Assembly: GCA_963281255.1 (NCBI GenBank)
Contig: OY725505.1
Coordinates: 3,224,001-3,288,000 of the forward strand
DNA: 64,000 nt
Direction: 5' to 3'
Source of the DNA: Aphrocallistes beatrix
Taxonomy: Eukaryota > Porifera > Hexactinellida > Sceptrulophora > Aphrocallistidae
Part shown: piece by piece, positions 49,701-61,700 of the stretch
Numbering within the stretch: position 1 is the first letter of the stretch
Layout of the letters: each line of letters begins with the position of its first letter
Translations under genes and position numbers: made by a program
The notes under the pieces: generated by a model
What the model was told of the DNA's origin: nothing
The model's input: the letters and a program-made list of their open reading frames with translations, nothing else
Database searches by the model: none

Positions 49701-52700
49701 CATTGTGTTGAACAGTGAAAAGTATCTAAATAATAAATAATTTAATATTATCCCGATTTAGCCTAGGGGTATATTCTATTTATAGAATGTAGGGTCTCTC
49801 CTCCCAAAATGACTTAACCGGAAATGAGTTAGTTAAATTCTTAGTCCGACTCTTTTTTAATTAATCATCTGGTCTGTTTTCATTAAGAATTTAATACGGA
49901 TTTGTGAATTTAATAATATAAACTTATAATTTTAGAATATTAGTTATTTTCTTCTTGTGTTTCTCAATCCAATTGAAAGATAGATTTAAAAACGTCGATT
50001 CAAAGCGTAGAAGCGAATAAGATTATTTTTCGTGTTTGGATTAGAAAGGGCGTCTCGTAGCTATAAAGTCAAGAGTGAAGAGAGTTTATAATATCGATTT
50101 ATATCTGTATAATTCTCTTTTTAAGCGAGTGAATATTGAGAAGAAATAACTCGAAAATACTAACTCACTGGCACAAACTGATTCGAGGATGGCTCATGGG
50201 TGTATCACATTCGTAAATAACATTCAGAGACAACTAGGACTACACTTACCCATAAACAGTTGGCAGAGAAAGAGAGTATATTCGCGACAGCAGCGGTACA
50301 CTCGGTTGGAGCAGCTGTTTTCAACTCTCCGCTCTTGTGGATAGAGCGTAGGTAGATGGGGATAGGATCGACGGGTTTTAAACGGATCGGATTGGCTAGA
50401 GAGGTGGTGGAAAGGTAGGGGAAGAGGTTGAGAGCTTCATCTGGACAAACTCTAACCCTACTGTAGCCCCCACAGTCTGGGTAGTGGACAGCTGGGGTGA
50501 GATCTCCTTGTAACTATATAATGAGTGAGTAGATAAAACTGAAATATTTCCATTCTAGTTTTAAACTTCAAATTTTCCTTGGAATAAACGAAAAAGATAG
50601 TCATATGCACATTTAATTATGCGAATAGTGAGGAACATCAGAAGTTCTACATCCATGGTGAAAAAATATGACCATTATTTAAGGTTGTCACCTTTCTGAA
50701 CAACTTGTCGTTCCGAGTTTTTAAAAAAGTTGCTTTTTACTTCTAAAAAGTGGCCCTAATATTAATTAATTTAATTAAATTACGTAACTCACAGTTTGCG
50801 CGTTGGTATCGGCTAAGAAATTAATCTTAACGTCAACTCTTTCATCACTACACGCAGTAGCTACAGCTGTGAGCTTGAGTGTGAATAGCAAATCTCTAGT
50901 GCTGGAAACGGATGAAACGCGGACTCCAGACAGGAAATAACTCCCAGACTTTGCCTCATAATCGACATCAAAATAACCACCAGCTTCAACAGAAGCGAAA
51001 CTCAACCCGGAAGAAAACTGAATTCGGACCAAGAAGTTGCCAACACCTTCTGTAGCCAATCCGTATACAGGGATGTACACCTTCTGTCCGGTGAACTGCG
51101 AGTAAGTTGGCGCCTGAACTAGGATGTGGTTGTTGGTTGTGCACTCATTGGGCGCCACTTGGGCATTGATGGTACCGATAGGTGTCATTGGCACTGCCCC
51201 CGTGACCCATGCGGACACACTGACAGCGTCTGTAACAGGTGTGTTCACGTTGTCGAACCATGCTTTAGGGATTGTGACAGTGGCCACACAGAGACCACTT
51301 GGAATGGACACATTACAGTAGCCATCCATGGTCCCATTGACACCTGGAAGGTTGAGTGTCGACACACGGATCCTGACTGTGGATGGGTTAATGTTAGTTT
51401 GGTCCTGATCATTTTTCGCTTGAACAGCTACTTGAATGATGAGATTGTCAGCTGAGATCCATTGTGTCACGATGTGTCCGCGTAGAGTGGTTGGGTCGCC
51501 GGGGTCTCTTGTGAATGTGGTGGTGTCTGTTAGCTGTCCGATTGAGAAGGTGAGGTTTGTCCCCACTGCTCCTCCACCAGGGAGCGAGAAAGCTAAACAA
51601 AATTTGTGAATCAAGCATAATCATTGACCGTTTTGTGTTTTTGTTTGAGTTCTTTGTTTTCTTGTTGGTTTATTTGTATATTCGTTTGTTTGTTTGTATA
51701 TTTGTTTATTTATTTATTTGTTTGTTTGTTTGTGTTTGTTTGTTTGTTTGTTTGTTTGTTTGTTTGTGTTTTTGTTTGAGTTCTTTGTTTTCTTGTTGGT
51801 TTATTTGTATATTCGTTTGTTTGTTTGTATATTTGTTTACTTATTTATTTGTTTGTTTGTGTTTGTTTGTTTGTTTGTTTGTTTGTTTGTTTGTTTGTTT
51901 GTTTGTTTGTTTGTGTTTTTGTTTGAGTTCTTTGTTTTCTTGTTGGTTTATTTGTATATTCGTTTGTTTGTTTGTATATTTGTTTACTTATTTATTTGTT
52001 TGTTTGTGTTTGTTTGTTTGTTTGTTTGTTTGTTTGTTTGTTTGTTTGTTTGTTTGTTTGTTCGACGCTCTCAGAGAACAACAAAATCAAAACTGTATAA
52101 AGCAGAAAGAAGCAATGAGTTTTCAATTTAAAAACTTACTATGAGTAAACTCAGACTCAGAAATCCTCGCCAGAGGAGGAATCTTAAACCCGTTACTTGG
52201 CAGGAAATCAACAGGAAGCAATTCCCCGATGATGACAGTTAGAATGGCCGTGCCAGTACGAACTGTCGGACTGAGTCTGTCCTCAACACTTATTGTAGGT
52301 GTGAAAGAGAGGGGATCAGTGGCAGTTAGGTCTCTGTTCAGGGTGATACGTCCTGTCGACCTGTCGATGATGAATGGACCACTTGTTGGATTCCTTCCAA
52401 TGAAGAAGTACTCAACAGTGTTGTTACTGCAGAGATCTGCATCAGAGGAGCGAAGTTCCGAAATAATGATTGTTCCTGTAGAGGTGTGAAAAGTAAACAA
52501 ACATGTAAATAAAGGTAAACAAACATTCACCTCTTAAAACCCGCACTTTTTATGGGTTTCCCGCCCAAAATAACCAACCAATGAGTCATCAAATACAGTC
52601 AGGGTCGCTTATTGTGAACCACCAGGGGACTAAAAAATATGTTCATATAGAGACTTCATATTAAGCGAACTTGATTCAATACAAATCCTATCTAAAAAAT

Positions 52701-55700
52701 GAAATTGGGACCAGGAGGTTAGTTCATAATAAACGAATGTTCACATTAAGCGACCCTGACTCTATCTCTATTATTAACAAGTAAATATATAAGTTAGTTC
52801 ATTACCTTGTAGTGATCCATTCGCTATAAGACTGACGTAAGAAGCTCGTTCAAACACGGGGGTCTCCGTATTCACATCGTTCACTGTCACTCCGACTGAA
52901 TTGGTGTCAGAACGTCTCACAGGACCATTGTCTTCCACTAGAAGACCAATCTCGTAGTAGTTGGAGCCTTCAGACTCACAGAGAGGATACACATTCTGAC
53001 CGATGTAGATGAATTCACTACTAGGAGACGAGTATGACGTCACGTAGAGATCACCTGGAGAAAAGGAATGTTTGTAAAAGGGATCTATTAATAATCCCGA
53101 TTTAGCCTAGGGGTCAATTCTATGTATAGAATATACCCGCACTTTTAGGGTAAGCATAATTGTATAAACTCAGTTTAAGGAGAGAGATAAAGCCATCAGG
53201 CTGTGAGAGTTACAATCGTGTCTGTGACAAATCCACAAACCACTTCTCCAGTATGGTTCAACTTATCTACAAAACCATAAACCTAATACAACTCACCAGT
53301 AGTATAGTCTATCTGGAATCGAGGGTCGCCAGATGTCCTCGTGTAGGACAACCTAGCATTATCAGTGATGGGACAACCACAACCCAGATTCTCACTCTCT
53401 TCTTCATCCATGTCATTCGCGTGGATTGAAGTATAAAATGTCAATGCGGAAGTTAACACTTCATCGATTGAGGTTCTGTATATGTCGACTGTTGACGTGA
53501 ATACTGGATCGTTGTCGTTGATGTCACATATGCAAATACTGAGTTCTGTCTGATCGTTGAATCCATTCGCATCTCGCACTGTTATTGTCACATTGAACTG
53601 AGGAATGTTTTCTCTGTCGATTTCAATGTCTTTTGTGAATACTTCTCCAGTCGTTTCGTTCATTCGGAAGTATGGATTCGTTGCAATACTGCGAGAGGTA
53701 AGTTAGTGAACCCAAAATTGTAGAGAAATTTCGTGAGTTATTAACTGAAATATTCGTCAACAAAATACAGTCAGGGTCGCTTATTATGAACCACCAGGGG
53801 ACCAAAAAATCTGTTCATAATAGAGATACTTCATATTAAGCGAACTTGATTCAATACAAATCCTATCTAAAAATTGATATTGGGACCAGGAGGTTAGTTC
53901 GTAATAAACGAATGTTCATAATAAGCGATCCTGACTGTATTAAACAGAATTCGGGACTTTTTTCAAAATACCAAGTGCCCTTACCTGTATCTAAGCGTAT
54001 CATTGGAACTAGCTGTATCATCATCATATGCAATCACCGTAGCAACCAGCACCCCACCAGAGGAATGTTCATCCACTGTGCCCATGAATGTTTGATTGAA
54101 CCGTGGTGCTTTATTGATGATATCTTGAACTTCTATGATCAAGTTAAGGTCGGAGTACCGAGATGGGTAGCCACTATCAGTGGCACGGATTGTCAGGTTA
54201 TAAATAGATTGGACATTGAAATCTATCACTTCTCTATTCTGTACATTCACTAGATATGATAGGTCGAACAGCTGATTTGGTTCTAACTGAAACCTATTGT
54301 TCTCATCCCCGCGTATTATTTCAAATGTTTGCGTTTTGTTCATGTCAATATCCATGGAGGTGAATGTGAAATAGTTGACAAGAAGAGTAGAAGACTCTGG
54401 TCTCTGTATAGTTACAGCGTTGGTGGATAGGAATGGAGGATTATCATTAACATCAAGGATTGTTACGACAACCTAAGAAACAAACAACATTGATTGATAA
54501 AGTAAACAAATAAACAAAGGTCCCTGGAATTCATAGAGATCAATGATTGAGGGTAATGTGTTCTAATTTTAGAGAATATTCTAGCTTAAAAGCGGGTATA
54601 AAGAGTCTATATTAAGAACTCACCTCTGCCGACACAATATTAGTCCGATTGTCCCTGTTGGCACCATGTCCCCCTGATGCAACCGCCTGATTATCAGTCG
54701 CTCGAATAAACAGAACATATCTACTCTGCCGTTCTGTATCCAAGCTATTATCTCCACTCACTGTAACTACAGCGCTAGTACTGCTATTCTTAGTAACAAC
54801 GAAATGTCCTGGGTCGCTAGGGTCGTCTATGAGTGAGAAATCCAAGTTCATGTGTTCAAGATGGTCACGGTCTGTGGCACGAACTTGAACGACGAATAAT
54901 CCGGGTGTTGGGTTCTCGAAGATGTTCGGCATATATGCCGGTGGGAAAAATACCGGTTGGTTATCGTTTCGGTCGAGGATGTCAACTGTTAGATTTGTGT
55001 AAGAAGTGAGTCGTGGGGAACCTTGGTCGTACACACGGATGGTTAGTGTGTGTTGTCTTGACACCTCAAAATCAGCTGATTTCGCTAAGGTGATAGCGCC
55101 TGTATCTCTGTTAATCGCGAATAGATCATTTTGAGTATCAATCGCGTATTGTAATGCTGAGTTAACGCCAGTGTCAATATCTGTAGCTACGATAGTGAAG
55201 ACCAACATTGAGACGGGATGATCTTCATAGATGGCTACAGTTCTACCAGCTGTGACGATGTAAGGGAAGTTGTCATTGATGTCTACGATGTTAATCGTGA
55301 CTTGTTGAATTGGAGAGTTTAGCTGAGGATTGCCTGAATCGAAAACTTGCCAGTTAAAAACATAGGATTGAGTTTGTTCATAGTCTAGTACATTGCTGAA
55401 AGCGAGTAGGACATCTCCAGTGTAAGTACTGACATTGAATAGACCTTCTGCTCCGTATAACCTAGATTGGAATTATGGTTAATGGAATGTTTGTATTGAA
55501 TGGGTAAATGTGGCTATAAATAACTCAGGTCAATACTAATTACAGTCAGAGTCGCTTATAATGAACCACCAGACCAAAAAAATGTTCATAATAAGTGACC
55601 TTGACTGTTTGAAATAAGTAAATGTTTGTTTGCTATCAAATGAATGAAATGATGAACTTACAGCATTAGAATATGATAGCTCATATTATACAATGTTTCG

Positions 55701-58700
55701 TGACTTATCTAAGGGTATTATTAACTAACACATTTTAACTAACTCAAGTACAGTGGAATTCGCTTATTAGCAATATTGCTCTATTAGCAACCAATTTTCA
55801 GGTCCCAGGCAATGATTTTGTGTTAATTCTGTTCCCTTATTAGCAACTTCGCGTATTAGCAACCATTTTATGAGCAAAACTCGAATTGTTAATAAGAGAA
55901 TTCCACTCTACCTGAATTGGAGTCTTTTGTTGATAGTAGAATCTGCATCGGTAGCAATGAGCGTAACAGCCACTGTATTGACAGTGGCATTCTCTCTGAT
56001 ACTACCAACAGCTGTCACTGGGATGGGAGCGTTATCGTTAAAGTCCAGCACGTAGATATTGGCGTCTGTGCGGTTTTGTAGCGGGTTAGGGACTCCTTGA
56101 TCTGAAGCCACTACTCTCAGCTTGAAAACTTTCTGTGCGGGGACTTCAAAATCAACAGAAGCGGCTAATGTTATTTGACCATTCGCGAGGTTAATGCTAA
56201 AGTGTCCGGCGTCATTTCCACTCTCGATTCCATACGTCACCAGACCGTTAACAGTTGCATCTGAGTCTACTGCGCTGATTACGCCAACAAACCCGTTCAC
56301 ACCCAGGTTCTCACTGATGTTGAAGTTGTAGATCGCTTGGTCGAACTGAGGCACATTGTCATTCGTGTCTGTGACTCTAACTTCCACCTGTCACAAGAAT
56401 AAACTTAAAGAATGAGAATTGGATTCACTCAATATTTTGTAAATTGTTAGGAAAATGATTCGTGAAATTCAATAGCTTCGTTTCAGGTCTAAATATCGAT
56501 TCTAATTTTGTTATAAAACTTTTGTTTTTTGTTTTTCACAAAAGTGCCTGAAAATAAAGATAAACAAGAGTTCCATTAGTTCCGTAAACTTACAGGGCAT
56601 CTGCCTATCCTGGCTGGAGAGATTCCCTGATCAATAGCGAGTACTGTGAATCTATAGAACTCTTGTACTTCCAGATCCAGCGATAACCGATTGAACAGTT
56701 CTCCATTCCCACTCGTTACGTCAAACGGAATAGAATCATTCGAAGGTTCAATCATGAACAGAATAGGCTGTGCCCCTCCTCCATCTATGTCCATGGCCAT
56801 GACCTGGAGGATCCTCACATTGACTGTGGATTCTGTTACAGAACCAGTGAAGTTACCGCACATGGGTGTGTTATCATTGACGTCGATCAGCTGAACTGTG
56901 TAGGTTACATATATAGTGTTTATCAACTCCATCATAGTGGAGTTTGTGAATAGAACGTCATCAGATAGGTATGTCTGAGATACTGGTACGAAACTACGAT
57001 CGTAGACGGTTACCTAGAGGAAATAGTAGAATATACGTATTATGGACCGAAATTTCAGAGATTTGCAGCAAAATTTATAACACTGCAAATATCTATGCAC
57101 CATTCCGGTTACTAAGGTAATAATAAACCAGGCAAGTAATTAACTCTTAAATGGCGCTAGATTTGTTAACTCATTTCCAATTAAGTCATTTTGGGCGGGG
57201 AAACCTTAGAAGTGTGAGGTATTTGCTATAAATAGAAAAGATCCCAGATAATTTAAAGGTCTTAATGAGCAACAACTTACATTGAGCATATAAACAGTCT
57301 TTGTTTCGTAATCAAGCTGAGTGTAATCGTCAACATAAACTTCTCCTTCACTGTTAATACTAAAAGCTCCCAAATCCGCATCATCCCCACCAGTAAATGA
57401 AAACGTAACATTCTTGTTAACCCCTAGATCTGAGTCCATCTCAACAATCTGTCCGACAAACGTATTTCTAGTCGCGTTTTCACGGAGAGAAGCTAGTAGT
57501 GAGTTAGGATCAATGATTGGACGATTATCATTTCGATCTAGAATCTGTATTTGAATAGTAGCCGCCGTGGTTAGTGCAATGTTCCGTGCTAGGATCGTGA
57601 AGTTATAGTAATCTTTCGTTTCTCTGTCTAGGTTGACTAGATTCCTGATATGTCCAGTATTTGGGTTAATAAAGAAAGATTGTCCGTCTCCAAATGGATT
57701 ATTTGGGTCTGTAACAATGCTATACTCAACCGCAGAGTTAACAGCAGAGTCTGCATCCATGGTCGCAACCTGTAGTAGAGTGGTGCCCAAAGGAGTGTTC
57801 TCGTATACTTGGATCTGGTAGCTGTCCGAGGGAATGAAGATAGGGAAGTTATCGTTATCATCTTCAAGCTGTATTGTCATAGTGCGACAGGTCATAAGAG
57901 ATGGAGCTCCGTCATCTTCAATGCAAATCTCTACCTGGTGCATTCTGTCTGATTCTACCTCAAAGTCGAATGTTCTGTAGAGAACAAATGGTCGTAAATA
58001 CAAGGAATGTTGGTCCGGTTTCAACCTGACCACTTTTGACCAATTTAGCCTCAAAAGGGACCAATTTGTACAATTGGATTGGTTTCAAACTGACCACTTT
58101 TTAATCCCAACGGACCACTTAACACCTAGCGGTTTTGACTTTGTTTAGGCATATGGTTTTAAGTGTTTAGGAGCGTGAACATTTAGAATATTGCACAGTT
58201 TACCCTTGTTATAATGTTACATATATATTTGGTAAGTAAGGTAGATTCTAAAAATAGAACGGATATTAATAGCCTAGTGTTCTATATATACCTGTTAATC
58301 GTGATAGCTCCACTGCTCTCTCCAACAAGGAAGTAGGAATTGTTGGAAGAGAATTCGAAACCGTCGTTATCAATATCCACCCCCGTAACTGACGTGATGA
58401 TAGTACCAACTGATTCTGATTCTGAAAACTGAACAGTGTCCTCAAATGTGGTGAAGATTGGAGAATTGTCATTCCTGTTCACGATGGATATTTGGAGGAA
58501 GAAGGTGTCTGTGCGAAGAGGCAATCCCACATTTTCTGATTGAATGAGGATGCTACATATCTTGGTTGTTGAGCCTTCGAAATCAATAGTTTGATTGAGA
58601 ATGATACTTCCATTGTCAAATATCTCATAGAGTCCCTAAAATGGAAATATATAAAAATGTGACTATTTACAGTGATAATCGCAAAGTTTCAGTTAAAAAG

Positions 58701-61700
58701 CTTACCACACAGCCAGCAGGAAACACATTGGTGAAGCTTAAGGTGAAATCTGCATTGGTTCCACTGTCCTCGTCTTGAACCACTACATCTGCCACAATAC
58801 TGTATATGGGTATATCTTCAGGTATCTCCACTAGCTGACCATCAGGACGGCTTATAAGCGGGTCGTTATCATTGCTGTCACATACGTATAGCGCTACTAC
58901 GGTAGAACTTGAAAGCTGAGGTGTTCCGTTATCTGTGGCATGGACTGTGATATCATGCATGGGCATATCTTCGTAGTCAAGCAAACTGGTGAAGGATAAT
59001 ACTCCGTCGGAGTTGATGGCGAACAAAGTTTCGTTTATTCTGTATTGAACCTGGTTATTATCAGGCGGGGAATCGATATCTTGAGAGCGGACTTGGAAGA
59101 ATGCGAGTCCTGCTTGAGTCGAGTTCTCACATACTGTGATGGAATACGGGGTGTCTATGGAATGTGAGTTAGAATACAAACTGAAACCCACGAATTAAGA
59201 ATTAACAACCGTTTTAACAAACAAATGTATACACCAATGGAATTGCTAGGATTTTGTGGATGGGGAGACAACATCTCCCAGGAGAACTAACCTCATTGTT
59301 GTGGTTATGTGGTTACGCCAGTGGTATAAACACACACACTTATTTATAACGTTCTATATATAGAATACACCAACCGGACAAAATAATTACAAAAGTTAGG
59401 AATGAATGATTAATTAGAAAAATTAAACTGTGACTAATTTGAATGCGTATTATTCGAATCTAGAATCCGATTAGCTGTATCCCATACCGTTTAGAAGCAA
59501 CCTTATTCATGAATAGACCCATTTTAGTACAATTCGTATGTAAATAATGAAGTTTTCAAATACTTTTGCCCCCTTGGTGTACGTATATAAACAAATCTTA
59601 CCAATGAACATCGGCTGATTATCATTGAAGTCTAGCACTTGCACTGTGACTCTAGCTCTCCCAGTGCGATTGCCTGAGTCAATAGCAAACACATAGAACA
59701 CATAAGTCTTGTTGTCACTCTCGTAATCGAGACCAGAATTCAAGAGAAGCGTAGCATTCGTTCTGGACACGGAGAAGATAGGCATGATGGCTGAGTCGTT
59801 GATGAAGTAAGTTATATGAGCGTTCAGACCCATGTCAATATCTGATGCAATGAACCGGAAGAGAGAAGAACCAACTCGTGTATTCTCTAACACCTGCAGA
59901 CATAGGGTTTGAAATTTATGTGAATTTTGAATTGTAATTAACTCTTAAATGGCGCTAGATTTTTGCTAACTCATTTTGGGCAGGGAAACCTTAGAAGTGT
60001 GGAGTCTTTGCTATAAATAGAAATGACCCCAGGTATTTTAAGGGTAATAATTATTATTATAATTTCGCCAAAATTTGACCTAAAAAGAGTTATTTTTAAC
60101 AATCGTTAAAAATAACACTTTTTAGGTCAAATTTTGGCGAAGTTATGAGAAAAATGTTTGTTAATTAAAGAAATAGCCAGGCAGTGTTTTAACAAACTGG
60201 ACCAATCAACTCACTGGTATGGTGTACTGCTGCTGAGAGAACATGGGAGAGTTATCATTGGAGTCTAGCACTGTAATGTTCAGGATTGTGTCGTCAGTGA
60301 AATCAGTGCTCCTCAGTGTGTCCTGTACCAACACCTCTAGCTGGTGCACAGGAACGGTTTCCCTATCCAGGGTCTGTTCGAGAGTGAGGGTACCGTTAGA
60401 AGAGAGGGCGAATATCCCTGTGCTACCAGATATGATGAAGAACTGTGGGACCGCATTGGAACCAGAGTCAATGTCTTCCATATCCATATTCAGGTTGCGA
60501 ACAAAGGTGTTAGGTTGAGCCATCTCACTAATCATGATTTGTATGACATCCTCAGCGAAGATGGGACCATTGTCGTTGATGTCTTGCACCGTTATGCTCA
60601 GCTGTATGGAGTTTGAGTTGGGAGTGGAGCCACCGTCTCGAGCATACAGAACCAAATCAACCGGCATTCGCAACTACAAGTATTGGAAAATATGTAATAC
60701 AGTTGAAACCGGGGGTTTTCTTACTTTTCTTTAAAAGGTTCAAACAGTAAGAAAAAGGCAATGGAAATTAAAGATTTTGAATTTTTTACACCGCAAATAT
60801 TCTGAAATAGTAAGAAAACCGGTTTCGACTGTACGGGAATTATGAAATGAAAACTGTTTTGTTTGGTTGTTTGGTTCGTTGTTTGTTTGTTTGTTTGTTT
60901 GTTTGTTTGTTTGTTTGTTTGTTTGTTTGTTTGTTTATTTGTTTGTATTACAAGTTCTACATAAAAAACTTACATTTGTATCTTCATCAAAATCGAGTCG
61001 GTACACAGTATAGATATCACCATTAGAAGATACGTTAAAGTATATATTCGGAGTTATTGAGTAATAGATAGTCCCATTCGCTCCAAAATCAGGATCGACA
61101 GCTCTTGTATTAAAAGAACCGCCACTAATGACTGTACCAACTTGAATCTCTTCCATGATACTAACTGATAAGCTTGGTGCTTGGAACATTGGAGTATTAT
61201 CATTCACATCTAACACTGTAATATCAACATTTGTTGCTCCTGTTTGTTGGTTGGCTTGGTTACCATCTGTCGCTTGGAGAATGAGGTTAAAAGTGGGGTT
61301 GAATAACGTGTCTCGGTCAATGGTGCCTCTAACAGTAATCTCGCCAGACTCTGAAATAACAAACGCGTCGCCGATATTCCCGGAAATAAAGGCATAACTG
61401 ACGTCTCCATTTCGCCCATCATCTGCATCAGAAGCAGCCGCAATACCAACAAATTTATTAATCGGATCGAACGGGTCAGAAGAGTCCGTTTCAAAAACGG
61501 AGAACTCAAAAAGAGTGAGATTGAATTCGGGTTTATTGTCGTTCGAATCTAACACTTCGACAACTACAAGCGTGGCAGCAGTGAGTTGAGGTAGCCCGAC
61601 ATTTCTCGCTGTCACAGTTAAGACGTGCAACTGCTCTTCTTCGTGGTTGAAAGGGAGGTCATTGAAAAGTTGTCCTGTTTCGGGGATGATCCTAAACATG

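Larger units (their letters stand above)
46430..51592 (-). other. Module 1: cohesin-like, Ig/BIG-like, second cohesin-like, furin sites, dockerin-like
   Basis: Spread over five exons (50793-51592 to 45536-47620). The first domain carries a Cys-x-Cys-TIPKAWF motif. Then comes a cohesin-like region (about 50800-51130, APTYSQFTGQKVYIPVYG with a following SGLSFASVEAGG strand). Several beta-sandwich segments follow, then a second cohesin-like region (about 47400-47755) opening GDFDFGSDTGRPVPP. Dibasic sites RRS and RRIKR (about 47189-47203) come next, then a dockerin-like pair of loops and a further beta domain. The cohesin and BIG assignments rest on pattern, order and the match between modules, not on a profile search. 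Confidence 0.65.

Noticed and set aside
51557..52144. 195-codon frame on + rich in FVCLF
   Set aside because: It is only the translation of the GTTT minisatellite inside a cadherin intron.
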